From Niveispirillum cyanobacteriorum (GTDB lineage: Bacteria > Pseudomonadota > Alphaproteobacteria > Azospirillales > Azospirillaceae), in contig NZ_CP025615.1 in assembly GCF_002868735.1 (NCBI RefSeq), forward strand, positions 91,414 through 155,413: a stretch of 64,000 nucleotides of DNA. Reading direction: 5' to 3'. Below are positions 26,019 through 35,068 of the stretch, piece after piece. A program made the translations under genes and the position numbers. The notes below the pieces were generated by a model that did no database searches, had not been told where the DNA came from, and saw only the letters and a list, made by a program, of their open reading frames with translations. Every line of letters starts with the position of its first letter. The stretch's first letter is position 1.

Positions 26019-28065
26019 GGCGGTCGTCTATATCCGACAGTCGACGCCTCACCAGGTGGTGAGCAATCAGGAAAGTCTGCGGCTGCAGTACGCGTTGCGG
26101 CAACGCGCTCGCGATCTCGGATGGCATGAGGCCGACATAGATGTGATCGACGCCGATCTCGGCCTGAGTGGGGCGTCCGCTACACAACGGGGTGGGTTCA
26201 AGGAACTGGTCGGGCGGGTTGGCCTCAGCGAGGTTGGGCTTATCCTGTCGATCGACGTCACGCGGCTTGCCCGCAACTGTTCTGATTGGTATCCGCTCCT
26301 GGATATCTGCGGACTCCGCGGTTGTCTGATTGCCGACCGGGACGGTGTTTATGATCCGGGTAGCCCGAATGGCCGCTTGCTGCTCGGGCTCAAGGGGACG
26401 ATATCCGAACTCGAACTGCACACGATCCGCAGCCGCCTTACGGCAGGGCTTCTTGCCAAGGCCGCACGCGGCGAGTTGGCGCTCAACCTGCCGGTCGGTC
26501 TTGTACGCGATCCAAGCGGAGTGGTGACCAAGGATCCGAACATTGAAGTGCAGGAACGGCTCGAACGCGTATTCGATACATTCCTGAAATTCCGGACCGT
26601 GGCAAAGGTCATGCGTGTGTTCAATCAACGCAACCTCGACCTCCCCCGTCGTGACCGCCATGGTGACTTACGCTGGACACGGGCAACAATCTCAGCCATC
26701 GCCAAGATACTCGGAAATCCCGCTTATGCTGGCGCGTTCGTTTACGGACGGACCCGCACGTGCCATGGCACATGCGAAAGTGGGTTACCATCCAAGGCCC
26801 CAAGACCAATCGATCAATGGCGGATCGTCGTGAAGGATCGTTACCCAGCTTACATTGACTGGCCGACTTATGAAAAAATCCGCACCATTGTCGCAGACAA
26901 TCGGGCCGAATACATGCGCACCAAGACAAGAGGGGCTCCCCGCGACGGCGAGTTACTGCTGCACGGCATCGCTTGGTGCGCAAGGTGCGGACACAAGATG
27001 TATGTCCGTTACAAGGGGGGTGGCGAGTATGTGTGCAACCACCTTCGTACACATGAGGGGCTACCCACCTGTCAGCATGTCCGGGCGCCAAAGGTGGATG
27101 CGGCGGTGGCTGAGGCATTCTTGACCGCCCTGGCCCCAGCAGAACTCGACGCCCTGTCACGCGCCGGCCGGGCCCAGCATCAACTCGATACGGCGCTGCG
27201 CACCAGTGCCGAGCATCAGCTCGAACGCAAGCGGTACGCCGCAGCCCTTGCCGAGCGGCAATTCAACCGGGTTGATCCAGACAACCGCCTTGTCGCGGGC
27301 GAGCTGGAACGCCGGTGGGAAGCGGCGCTGATAGAGGTTAGGACCGCCGAAGAAGCGCTTGCCCGGCAATCCGCTCTCCATTCCCTACCGCAAAGGGTGA
27401 TCGGTAAGGATCTCGGCGACAAGGTGATTGCCCTGGCTGGCCGCCTGCCGCAGATCTGGGCAGATCCCACAACCACGGACGCCCAACGCAAGGCGCTGTT
27501 GCGCTGTCTCGTCGATAAAGTCGCACTCGACCGAGGTCAACGTGACGTCGTTCTTGTCAGGATCGTGTGGCGAGGTGGCGCTATCAGCGATCTGATGGTC
27601 AAAATGAAGGTGAACTCCGTCGCCAAGCTCAGCCAGGGCCAGGAAATGCGCGGCCGCGTACTTGACCTCGCTCGCGCCGGTGCCCTCGATGACGATATCG
27701 CCGCGACCCTGACAGCCGAAGGGCATCGTTCGCCCAATTGCGAAGATAGGGTGCTACCCATCACCGTTCAGCGGCTCCGGCTTGCCGCAGGCATGAAGGT
27801 TGCCGCACAACGGACGCGCTGGACGCATGATGTCGGTAACCTCAGCGCAACTGAACTGGCCGATGTACTGGGCATTCCGGTAAACTGGCTCTATGTCCAG
27901 ATCCGGAAGGAACGTCTGCTCATTGATCGCCAGCCCAATGGCGCATACCTGTTCCAGAATACACCGGACGTCATTCAGGCGGTTCGCGAATTATGGAATC
28001 ACTCCGTCAACCAGCTCGATCTGAGAATCTGTCAGCCTCACCAGGAGGGGCATCAACATGCGTGA
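25981..28065 (+). CDS. Large serine recombinase
   Basis: 694 residues. The N-terminal resolvase domain has the catalytic serine in VVYIRQSTPHQ (~17) and partners LSGASATQRGGF, SIDVTRLARN, GTISELELHTIRSRL. The recombinase domain follows (~190-300), then a zinc ribbon (AWCARCGHKMYVRYKGG … CNHLRTHEGLPTCQHV) and a coiled-coil region (~400-460). The C-terminus has an HTH-like end (LADVLGIPVNWLYVQIRKE). This is the architecture of large serine integrases/transposases. ATG 25981 overlaps the stop of the preceding small ORF. The gene ends 3 bases before IS66 tnpB sequence resumes at 28069, so the module is embedded in tnpB. No frame damage is visible, so it may be active. Confidence 0.9.
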   Translation: MSELIKPTHLARKAVVYIRQSTPHQVVSNQESLRLQYALRQRARDLGWHEADIDVIDADLGLSGASATQRGGFKELVGRVGLSEVGLILSIDVTRLARNCSDWYPLLDICGLRGCLIADRDGVYDPGSPNGRLLLGLKGTISELELHTIRSRLTAGLLAKAARGELALNLPVGLVRDPSGVVTKDPNIEVQERLERVFDTFLKFRTVAKVMRVFNQRNLDLPRRDRHGDLRWTRATISAIAKILGNPAYAGAFVYGRTRTCHGTCESGLPSKAPRPIDQWRIVVKDRYPAYIDWPTYEKIRTIVADNRAEYMRTKTRGAPRDGELLLHGIAWCARCGHKMYVRYKGGGEYVCNHLRTHEGLPTCQHVRAPKVDAAVAEAFLTALAPAELDALSRAGRAQHQLDTALRTSAEHQLERKRYAAALAERQFNRVDPDNRLVAGELERRWEAALIEVRTAEEALARQSALHSLPQRVIGKDLGDKVIALAGRLPQIWADPTTTDAQRKALLRCLVDKVALDRGQRDVVLVRIVWRGGAISDLMVKMKVNSVAKLSQGQEMRGRVLDLARAGALDDDIAATLTAEGHRSPNCEDRVLPITVQRLRLAAGMKVAAQRTRWTHDVGNLSATELADVLGIPVNWLYVQIRKERLLIDRQPNGAYLFQNTPDVIQAVRELWNHSVNQLDLRICQPHQEGHQHA

Positions 28066-28068
28066 TCG

Positions 28069-28128
28069 CTGGAGGGAATCGACTGGCGGCTGCCGCAGCA
28101 CACGGCCCGGCCCGAACGGGCGGGCTGA
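28069..28128 (+). pseudogene. tnpB: IS66 TnpB 3' part
   Basis: Encodes LEGIDWRLPQHTARPERAG-stop, identical to the end of TnpB in copy 3 (33006). It is the displaced tail of the tnpB whose 5' part lies at 25300-25600. Confidence 0.85.
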
Positions 28129-28170
28129 AAAGCTGCAGACAAGAGGGCGTGGGCATGATTCAATACCCCC

Positions 28171-29768
28171 ATGTCCAGCCCCAATCCGTCCGCCCCCACT
28201 GCCGACAATCTGCCCGCCGATCTGGCGGCGGCCCATGCGCTGATCCTGGCATTGCAGGGGGAGTTGGCGACGGCGCGCCAACAGGCCGGCGAACGGGCGA
28301 TCGAGATCGAACGGCTGCGTTTGGCCCTGGCCAAGGCCCGGCGGGAGCTTTACGGCCAATCCTCCGAGCGGGGCCGGCTTCTGGTGGAGCAGTTGGAACT
28401 GCAACTGGAGGAGTTGGAGGAGACCAGCGCCGAGAATGAGGTGGCCGGCGAACTCAGCACGCCCGCCCCCACCCTTGCCGTCACACCAAGCCGGCCCGGC
28501 GACCGCTGCCGGAGGCGCTGCCCCGGGAGCGGATCGTGCATCCCAGGCCTTGTGTCTGCGACCGCTGCGGCGGCGATGCCTTACGCAAGATCGGCGAGGA
28601 TGTGCTGGAAAGCCTGGAATGCGAACCCCGCCGCTGGAAGGTGGTGGAGCATGTGCGGGAGAAGTTCGCCTGCCGGTCCTGCGAGACGGTGAGCCAGACG
28701 CCGGCCCCCTCCCATCCGATCCGGCGGGGGCGGGCCGGACCCAACCTGCTGGCCATGGTGCTGGCCGGGAAATATGCCCAGCACCTGCCGCTGCACCGGC
28801 AGAGTGCCGCCTATGCCCGGGAAGGGGGCGACCTGGACGTTTCCACTCTGGCCGACTGGGTCGGCGCGGCGGCGGCAACCCTGGCCCCGCTGGTGGCGGC
28901 GATACGCACCTATGTTCTGGCGGCTGATCGTCTCCATGGCGATGACACGCCGGTGCCGGTTCTGGCCAAGAGCCTGCCCCGGACCCGATCCGGGGGCAAG
29001 GTCGCCACCGGCCGACTATGGGTCTATGTGCGGGATGATCGGCCGTTCGGCGGCAGCGATCCACCCGCCGCGCTCTACCATTATGCCCGCACCCGTGCCG
29101 GCGAGCATCCGCAGCGCCACCTAGCCGGCTGGGCCGGGATATTCCAGGCCGATGCCTATAGCGGCTATGCCAGCCTCTACGACCCCGCCCGCAAGCCCGG
29201 TCCCCTCCTGGAGGCCGGATGCTGGAGCCATGTCCGCCGCCGGTTCTTTGATCTGGCCAAGGATGGCAAATCACCCCTGGCAGCCGAGGCCGTAAAGCGC
29301 ATCGACGCGTTGTTCGCCATCGAGCGCACCATCAACGGCCGCGCCATCGCGGAACGGACCGAAACCCGCCGGGATAAAAGCCGGCCCCTGATCGACGATC
29401 TGGAGCGATGGCTGCGCAGCAGCCGTGTCCGTCTGTCGCCCAAGTCGGATCCCGCAAAGGCCATGGACTATGCCCTGAACCGTTGGCAAGCGATGACCCG
29501 GTTCCTGGAGGACGGACGCATCTGCATGTCGAACAATGCCGCCGAACGCGCCCTGCGCGGCATCGCCGTCGGACGCCGGAATTGGACCTTCTGCGGCTCC
29601 GATGCCGGCGGCGACAGGGCCGCCGCCATCTACACCCTCATCGAGACCGCAAAGCTCAACGACGTCGATCCCCAAGCCTGGCTCGCCGACACCCTCGCCC
29701 GCATCCACGACCATCCCGCAAAGGCCATCGCAGACCTCTTGCCATGGAACTGGAAGGCAAAGCCCTGA
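28171..29768 (+). pseudogene. tnpC: IS66 TnpC transposase (copy 2), frameshifted
   Basis: Collinear with the intact TnpC of copy 3 (coiled coil, zinc region CDRCGGDALRKIGEDVL, DDE segments RLHGDDTPVPVLAK, GIFQADAYSGYASL and NNAAERALRGIAVG). A net two-base deletion at ~28490, where copy 3 reads AVTPRKPARRPLP, puts the first 110 codons out of frame with the rest. It also carries a small insertion after PVPVLAK relative to copy 3 (SLPRTRSGG). Non-functional as written. Confidence 0.88.
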
Positions 29769-29806
29769 ATGGGCCTACGCCGGATGCTTATACCAACTTG
29801 CATTGA

Positions 29807-30866
29807 TTAGAACTCATGCGCCCACTGACGGTATGCGATGGAGATGATTTTCCAAGGCTGGTCGATGAGGCGGTTCCAAGCGTAGCAGCATAGTGCAACG
29901 ATCTGGTGGTAGGATTCGAAGACGCGGTTGGACAGCCAGTTGTCGCGGATGAACTGCCAGATGTTCTCGACCGGGTTGAGTTCGGGGGATCTGGGTGACA
30001 GGGGCAGAATTGTGATGTTGGCCGGCACGGCCAGCTTGTCGGTTGTGTGCCAACCTGCCCGATCCATCAAGAGCACGGCGTGGGCGCCGGGCGCCACCTG
30101 GGAGGCGATCTCATCCAGGTGGTATTGCATGGCCTGGGTGTCGCAGCGAGGCAGGACGAGGGCGGCGCCGACGCCGCGCTCTGGACAGACGGCGCCGAAG
30201 ATATAGGCCGACTTGGTGCGCTGGTCATGAGGTGCCACGGGACGGGTTCCCCGCTTGGCCCAGCGCCGGGTGATCTTGTTCTTCTGGCCGACACGGGCCT
30301 CATCCTGCCACCACAGCTCTATGTCGGCTCCCGGCGGCAGGCTGGTCCTGATCGCTGCCAGTTCGGCGGGGAAGTTTTTTTAAATTCCTCAAGGGCCTGA
30401 ACGTCCTGAGCGTAGTGGCGGGGACGGGCCGACAGCTTGGCGAACCCCAACGCCTTCATCTCGCGGCTCATGGTCGACAAATCCAGCGAAATGCCGAATT
30501 CCTCGGCGATCCACTGCACCAGATCCTTGAGCCGCCAGCGCACCACACCCTCAACCGCCGGGATCGGCCCCGTTCCACCTTCTCCGCCAGCGCCTGCCGT
30601 TGGGCGGCATTGAGCTTCGGCCGTTGACCCGGCGCTTTCCGGTCGATCAGACCGTCCGGACCCAGCGCGTTGAAAGCAACGACCCAGTCCCGGACGATTT
30701 GTAGCCCGACCCCGCCCAACTTGGCCGCCGCGCTGCGACTGCCGCCATCATAGATCGACGCCAGCGCCAGCAACCGCCGCGTCTGGTCGGCGTCCCGAGA
30801 CCGCCGCGCCAGCGCCAGAAGAGCGGCGTTGTCATAGTCGGATCGAAGGCGGATCGGCGCTGACAT
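29807..30866 (-). pseudogene. IS630 transposase, frameshifted
   Basis: Three consecutive frames rebuild one IS630 protein. The N-terminal HTH (30866 downward) has LALARRSRDADQTRRLLALA, GLQIVRDWVVAFNALGPDGL and RPKLNAAQRQALAEKVE. The middle (30546-30319) has LKDLVQWIAEEFGISLDLST and EMKALGFAKLSARP. The DDE part (30238-29807) has LLMDRAGWHTTDKLAV and LSPRSPELNPVENIWQFIRD. At least two frameshifts (about 30570 and 30370) inactivate it. Confidence 0.85.
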
Positions 30867-30996
30867 GGAAAATCTCCGGCTGTTTGCCAGAGTGACTCAC
30901 ATCCGCACGCTTTTGGGAATCCCCCATGAGTCGTAATTGCTCACGTGGTTGGCAAAAGGGGTTGCCCTGGCTCCTGGAATATGAGTCAACGTGTGG

Positions 30997-32148
30997 ATGG
31001 AGAAGCCCGTTGTCCGCCGCCTGAGTGACACAGAGAAAGACGCCCTGCTTGTTGATCAGGCGGCGATGATCGCGCGTTTGGTGGCGCGGATCACGGAGCT
31101 GGAAGCACTTGTCGGCAAGGTGCGGAAGAATTCGTCGAATTCGCATCTTCCGCCGTCGCAGGACGGTCTTGGTCGGCCGAACCGGAAAGACGAAAAGCAC
31201 AAGGCCGGCAAGCCGCGGCCGTCGCGCCCTGGCGTGTCGCGGTCGCTGGCGGTGGAGCCCGACCGGACGGAGCGGCGTTTTGCCGAGCAGTGCCCGCATT
31301 GCGAGACGGTCGTGACGGCGGCGGAGCAGCGTCGCCGGCATGGCTATGACCATATCGACCTGCCCGTCGTCCGGCCTGCGGTGACGCGGGTGGAACTGTT
31401 CGGCGGGCGCTGCCGGTGCTGTGGCAAGCGCTATCGGGCGGCCCCGCCGGCGGGGATGCTGCCCGGCACGCCGTTCGGCGCCGGCATCCGGTCGCTGTTG
31501 GCCTATCTGCACCATAGCCACCATGTCGGGTTCGAGCGGCTGTCGCGGATGCTGGGGGAGATGTTCGGGCTGTCCATCTCCGAAGGTGCCATCGCCAACA
31601 GTTTTCGCCGGATGCAGGCCCCCCTGGACAAGGCCGGCACCCTGATCAAGGCCAAATTGCTGACCGCGCCGGTCATCGCGTCCGACGAGACGACGACGCG
31701 GGTGGACGGCATCACCCATTGGCAATGGGTGTTCCACAGCGACCAGGCCGTGCTGCACCAAATCGTGCCCAGCCGGGGACGGGCCGCGGCCGAACAGGTG
31801 CTGGGCGAATATCGACCCCAAATCTGGGTGTCCGACCGCTATGCCGGGCAACAGGGGCTGGGCCAGACCCATCAGGTGTGCTTGGCCCATGTGCTGCGCG
31901 ACGTCCAATATGCCATCGACAGCGGCGACAGCATCACCGCTCCGAAAACCCGCGATCATCTGCGCTGGGCCATCCGCGTCGGCAAACGCCGCCCCAGCCT
32001 GAAGGACAGCACGCTGTCAGCCTATGCCGCCAAGGCCGAGCGCGGGCTGGATGCCTTACTGGGCTTTCCAGCATCCCACCCCGCCGGGCGTGACCTGCAA
32101 CGACAGATCAAGGCGTGGCGGAATAAGTTCTTCGTCTTCATGACCGAC
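30997..32148 (+). pseudogene. IS66-C transposase, 5' part (split by IS66-B copy 3)
   Basis: IS66 transposase of the tnpC-only type: RRLSDTEKDALLVDQAAMI, coiled-coil, SSNSHLPPSQDGLGRPNR, zinc cysteines (CPHCETV, CRCCGKRY) and DDE pieces (VIASDETTTRVDG, IWVSDRYAGQQ, CLAHVLRDVQYAI). It breaks after FFVFMTD, where IS66-B copy 3 enters. The 3' part is at 34658-34864 and joins in frame once one TGACCGAC copy is removed, so it was intact before that insertion. Confidence 0.9.
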
Positions 32149-32200
32149 GTACGCGTCCGGTGTGAGCCGCCTTGTGTTTGGTGGTCGGTAGCTGGGAGTC

Positions 32201-32230
32201 TTTGCGTAAGCGCGATAGCGCGGACGCAAA
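32201..32230 (+). promoter_or_regulatory. Leader stem-loop upstream of tnpA, IS66-B copy 3
   Basis: TTTGCGT (32201-32207) pairs with ACGCAAA (32224-32230), identical to 24866-24895, 15 bases ahead of the tnpA ATG at 32246. Confidence 0.5.
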
Positions 32231-32245
32231 CGAGTGGCAAACGTG

Positions 32246-32662
32246 ATGGCTTATCAGCGGCTGGAGGTTTTGACGGGCACGGAGCGGCGTCGTATCTGGT
32301 CAGACGCGGAGAAGGTCCGGCTGGTTGAGGCGGCGTTCAGGCCCGGCATTGTGGTCAAGGATGTTGCCCGGCGGTTCGGGGTCCATGAGAGCCTGCTATA
32401 CCGGTGGCGCCGACAATTGGGCGTATCGGTTTCGCCGGTCGATAGCCCGGTTCGGGCGTTCGCGCCGGTCCAGCTTGCCCCTGTGGATGAGCCGATGGCC
32501 ATGCCGGTCGCGGAGACGGCGCTGCCGGCCCCCAGCCCGTCCGCAACATCGGTCGCTGAGATCTCCGTGCTTCTGCCCGGCGGGGTCGAGGTGCGGCTGC
32601 GCGGGTCGGTGGATCTGGCGCTGGCCAAGGCGGTGATCCGGGCAGCCGGAGGGGCGGGATGA
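32246..32662 (+). CDS. tnpA: IS66 TnpA (IS66-B copy 3)
   Basis: 138 residues. The N-terminal HTH (RRRIWSDAEKVRLVEAAFRP, GVHESLLYRWRRQL) is followed by a Pro/Ala-rich linker and the terminal block SVLLPGGVEVRLRG, VDLALAKAVIRAAGG found in full-length TnpA proteins. ATG at 32246 is chosen because it is the only start conserved in the diverged 63.5-kb copy. Overlaps tnpB by 4 bases, so translation is coupled. Accessory DNA-binding component of the transposition machinery. Confidence 0.9.
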   Translation: MAYQRLEVLTGTERRRIWSDAEKVRLVEAAFRPGIVVKDVARRFGVHESLLYRWRRQLGVSVSPVDSPVRAFAPVQLAPVDEPMAMPVAETALPAPSPSATSVAEISVLLPGGVEVRLRGSVDLALAKAVIRAAGGAG

Positions 32663-33006
32663 TCCCGATCCCGCCGGGGGTGCATGTGTGGCTGGCGACG
32701 GGCCGGACGGACATGCGCAAGGGGTTCGACAGCCTTGCCCGGCAGGTGCAGGAGGTTCTTGGGCGCGATCCCCATGGCGGTCACCTGTTCGTCTTTCGTG
32801 GCCGCCGCGGCGATCTGGTGAAGGTCATCTGGCATGACGGCCAGGGCGCCTGCCTGTTCACCAAGCGCCTGGAGCGTGGCCGGTTCATCTGGCCGTCGGT
32901 GGTTGACGGGGCGGTGACGCTGAGCCCGGCCCAACTGGGCTATCTGTTGGAGGGAATCGACTGGCGGCTGCCGCAGCACACGGCCCGGCCCGAACGGGCG
33001 GGCTGA
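32659..33006 (+). CDS. tnpB: IS66 TnpB (IS66-B copy 3)
   Basis: 115 residues, complete. Family motifs: VWLATGRTDMRKGFDSLARQ, GGHLFVFRGRRGDLVKVIWH, RFIWPSVVDGAVTLSPAQLG and terminal YLLEGIDWRLPQ. It serves as the reference for the split tnpB of copy 2. Starts in an ATGA overlap with tnpA; tnpC follows 42 bases after its stop. Confidence 0.93.
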   Translation: MIPIPPGVHVWLATGRTDMRKGFDSLARQVQEVLGRDPHGGHLFVFRGRRGDLVKVIWHDGQGACLFTKRLERGRFIWPSVVDGAVTLSPAQLGYLLEGIDWRLPQHTARPERAG

Positions 33007-33048
33007 AAAGCTGCAGACAAGACGGCGTGGGCATGATTCAATGACCCC

Positions 33049-34626
33049 ATGTCCAGCCCCAATCCTCCCGCCCCCACTGCCGACAATCTGCCCGCCGATC
33101 TGGCGGCAGCCCATGCGCTGATCCTGGCATTGCAGGGGGAATTGGCGACGGCGCGCCAACAGGCCGGTGAACGGGCGATCGAGATCGAACGGCTGCGTCT
33201 GGCCCTGGCCAAGGCCCGGCGGGAGCTTTACGGCCAATCCTCCGAACGGGGTCGGCTGCTGGTGGAGCAGTTGGAACTGCAACTGGAAGAGTTGGAGGAG
33301 ACCAGCGCCGAGAATGAGGTAGCCGACGAACTCGGCACGCCCATTCCCGCTCTTGCTGTCACACCGCGCAAACCGGCCCGGCGGCCGCTGCCGGAGGCGC
33401 TGCCACGGGAGCGGATCGTGCATCCGGGGCCTTGCACCTGCGACCGCTGCGGCGGGAACACCTTGCGCAAGATCGGCGAGGATGTGCTGGAAAGCCTGGA
33501 ATGCGAACCCCGCCGCTGGAAGGTGGTGCAGCATGTGCGGGAGAAGTTCGCCTGCCGGTCCTGTGAGGCGGTGAGCCAGACGCCGGCGCCCTCCCATCCG
33601 ATCCGGCGCGGGCGGGCCGGGCCGAACCTGCTGGCCATGGTGCTGGCCGGGAAATATGCCCAACATCTGCCGCTGCACCGGCAGAGTGCTGCCTATGCCC
33701 GGGAAGGGGTCGACCTGGACGTTTCCACTCTGGCCGACTGGGTCGGCGCGGCGGCGGCAACCCTGGCCCCGCTGGTGGCGGCGATACGCTCCCACGTTCT
33801 GGCGGCTGATCGTCTCCATGGCGATGACACCCCGGTACCGGTTCTGGCCAAGGGGAAATCCGCCACCGGCCGACTATGGGTCTATGTGCGGGATGATCGA
33901 CCGTTCGGCGGTAGCGATCCGCCCGCCGCTCTCTACCATTATGCCCGCACCCGTGCCGGCGAGCATCCGCAGCGCCACCTGGCCGGCTGGGCCGGGATAT
34001 TCCAGGCCGATGCCTATAGCGGCTATGCCGGCCTCTACGATCCCGCCCGCAAGCCCGGTCCCCTCCAGGAGGCCGGATGCTGGAGCCATGTCCGCCGCCG
34101 GTTCTTTGACTTGGCCAAGGACGGCAAGTCGCCCCTGGCAGCCGAGGCCGTGAAGCGCATCGACGCGTTGTTCGCCATCGAGCGGACCATCAACGGCCGC
34201 GCCATCGCGGAACGTGCCGAAACCCGACAGGAGAAAAGCCGTCCCCTGATCGACGATCTGGGGCAATGGCTACGCCGCGCCCGTGCCCGCCTGTCGCCCA
34301 AGTCGGATCCCGCCAAGGCCATGGACTATGCCCTGAACCGTTGGCAAGCGATGACACGGTTCCTGGAGGATGGGCGCATCTGCCTGTCGAACAATGCCGC
34401 CGAACGCGCCCTGCGCGGCATCGCCGTTGGCCGCCGCAACTGGACCTTCTGCGGCTCCGATGCCGGCGGCAACAGGGCTGCCGCCATCTACACCCTCATC
34501 GAGACCGCAAAGCTCAACGACGTCGATCCCCAAGCCTGGCTCGCCGACACCCTCGCCCGCATCCACGACCATCCCGCAAAGGCCATCGCCGACCTATTGC
34601 CCTGGAACTGGAAGCCAAAAGCCTGA
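33049..34626 (+). CDS. tnpC: IS66 TnpC transposase (IS66-B copy 3)
   Basis: 525 residues, full family length. Coiled coil at ~15-95 (LALQGELATARQQAGERAIE, LELQLEELEETSAENEV). The zinc-binding helix region CDRCGGNTLRKIGEDVLESL and ACRSCEAVSQTPAPSHPI follow, then the DDE_Tnp_IS66 core: LHGDDTPVPVLAKGK (first Asp), GIFQADAYSGYAGL (second Asp) and NNAAERALRGIAVGRRNW (catalytic Glu). The C-terminal block LIETAKLNDVDPQAWLADTL is standard. No damage seen; it would be able to mobilise this element and possibly copy 2 in trans. Confidence 0.95.
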   Translation: MSSPNPPAPTADNLPADLAAAHALILALQGELATARQQAGERAIEIERLRLALAKARRELYGQSSERGRLLVEQLELQLEELEETSAENEVADELGTPIPALAVTPRKPARRPLPEALPRERIVHPGPCTCDRCGGNTLRKIGEDVLESLECEPRRWKVVQHVREKFACRSCEAVSQTPAPSHPIRRGRAGPNLLAMVLAGKYAQHLPLHRQSAAYAREGVDLDVSTLADWVGAAAATLAPLVAAIRSHVLAADRLHGDDTPVPVLAKGKSATGRLWVYVRDDRPFGGSDPPAALYHYARTRAGEHPQRHLAGWAGIFQADAYSGYAGLYDPARKPGPLQEAGCWSHVRRRFFDLAKDGKSPLAAEAVKRIDALFAIERTINGRAIAERAETRQEKSRPLIDDLGQWLRRARARLSPKSDPAKAMDYALNRWQAMTRFLEDGRICLSNNAAERALRGIAVGRRNWTFCGSDAGGNRAAAIYTLIETAKLNDVDPQAWLADTLARIHDHPAKAIADLLPWNWKPKA

Positions 34627-34657
34627 ATGGGCCTACGCCGGATGCTTACTGACCGAC

Positions 34658-34864
34658 CGTCGCGTGCCCCCCACCAACAACCGCAGCGAACAGGAAATCC
34701 GACCCTCCGTCGTCTTCCGAAAGGTCACAAACGGCTTCCGGTCCCAATGGGGACCGGCCATCCATGCCGGATACCGATCCGTCACCGGAACCGCCCGCCT
34801 CTACGGCACATCAGCCTGGAACGCCATCCAGGCCTTGATCGGAGGCACCTTCGCTCTCGCCTGA
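34658..34864 (+). pseudogene. IS66-C transposase, 3' part
   Basis: Encodes RRVPPTNNRSEQEIRPSVVF, RKVTNGFRSQWGPAIHAGYR and SAWNAIQALIGGTFALA-stop. It contains the catalytic Glu (NNRSEQ) of the transposase whose first part ends at 32148. Confidence 0.9.
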
Positions 34865-34924
34865 AAGGCCGGGTTGCCAACCACCTGAGCAATTACCATG
34901 AGTCTCCGTCAGAGCAAGCTGGTA

Positions 34925-34993
34925 TTACACTGGAGGTCATGATGGAGGCGACATATTTGCTGTCGATCAACCTGGATAAGCGGCATTTTAAGG
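34925..34993 (+). mobile_element. IS110-family 5' remnant
   Basis: The leader ACACTGGAGGTCATGATGG is followed by codons for MEATYLLSINLDKRHFKVYG, the start of an IS110-type DEDD transposase. The same leader and start occur at 61323-61412, where Asp replaces the Asn of SIN. Cut after about 22 codons. Confidence 0.75.
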
Positions 34994-34998
34994 TATAC

Positions 34999-35053
34999 GG
35001 GACACCGAATTTCATCGAAATGGAATCAAAGTTATTTTCCCATGCAAGATAAA
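34999..35053. mobile_element. Decayed ISL3-type terminus
   Basis: CCGAATTTCATCGAAATGGA followed by a degenerate form of TCAGAGCCACTTTTCCATGC and GATAA matches, with about 25% substitutions, the ISL3 end at 19049-19096. No coding part remains. Confidence 0.5.
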
Positions 35054-35068
35054 ATATCCTATTAGTTG

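Larger units (their letters stand above)
24814..29790 (+). mobile_element. IS66-B copy 2, disrupted by a serine-recombinase module
   Basis: The left end GTACGCGTCTGGTGTGAGCC and right end (inverted GTAAGCATCCGGCG, cut one or two bases short by IS630 at 29791) match IS66-B copy 3 at 32149-34649. It holds tnpA, a tnpB split between 25600 and 28069, and a frameshifted tnpC. No target duplication can be tested because the right flank was lost to IS630. Confidence 0.88.
32149..34649 (+). mobile_element. IS66-B copy 3: complete, apparently intact IS66 element
   Basis: 2501 bp. The ends are GTACGCGTCCGGTGTGAGCC and, inverted, GTAAGCATCCGGCGTAGGCC. The flanks 32141-32148 and 34650-34657 are both TGACCGAC, a perfect 8-bp duplication. 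All three genes are open, so this is the best candidate for a currently mobile IS66 in the window. Confidence 0.95.
30933..34896 (+). mobile_element. IS66-C: tnpC-only IS66-type element with 8-bp duplication, interrupted by IS66-B copy 3
   Basis: The left end GTAATTGCTCACGTGGTTGG and inverted right end GTAATTGCTCAGGTGGTTGG are near-identical. The flanks 30925-30932 and 34897-34904 are both CATGAGTC. Without the nested copy the element is about 1.46 kb and carries only a transposase gene, no tnpA/tnpB. Confidence 0.93.
29793..34922 (-). mobile_element. IS630-family element, interrupted by IS66-C
   Basis: Terminal repeats are CCAACTTGCATTG at 29793 and, inverted, CCAGCTTGCTCTG ending at 34922, each flanked by the TA target typical of IS630. 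Removing IS66-C and one copy of its repeat leaves about 1.16 kb, the normal IS630 length. It has inserted at or next to the right end of IS66-B copy 2. Confidence 0.82.

Noticed and set aside
25600..28069. Phage or integrative element with att sites around the serine recombinase
   Set aside because: No direct repeat core, tRNA or structural phage gene is visible; the module ends within a few bases of the recombinase stop.
32254..33819. Minus-strand open frame of 521 codons across IS66-B copy 3
   Set aside because: Covers three intact IS66 genes in antisense; shadow of high-GC coding sequence.
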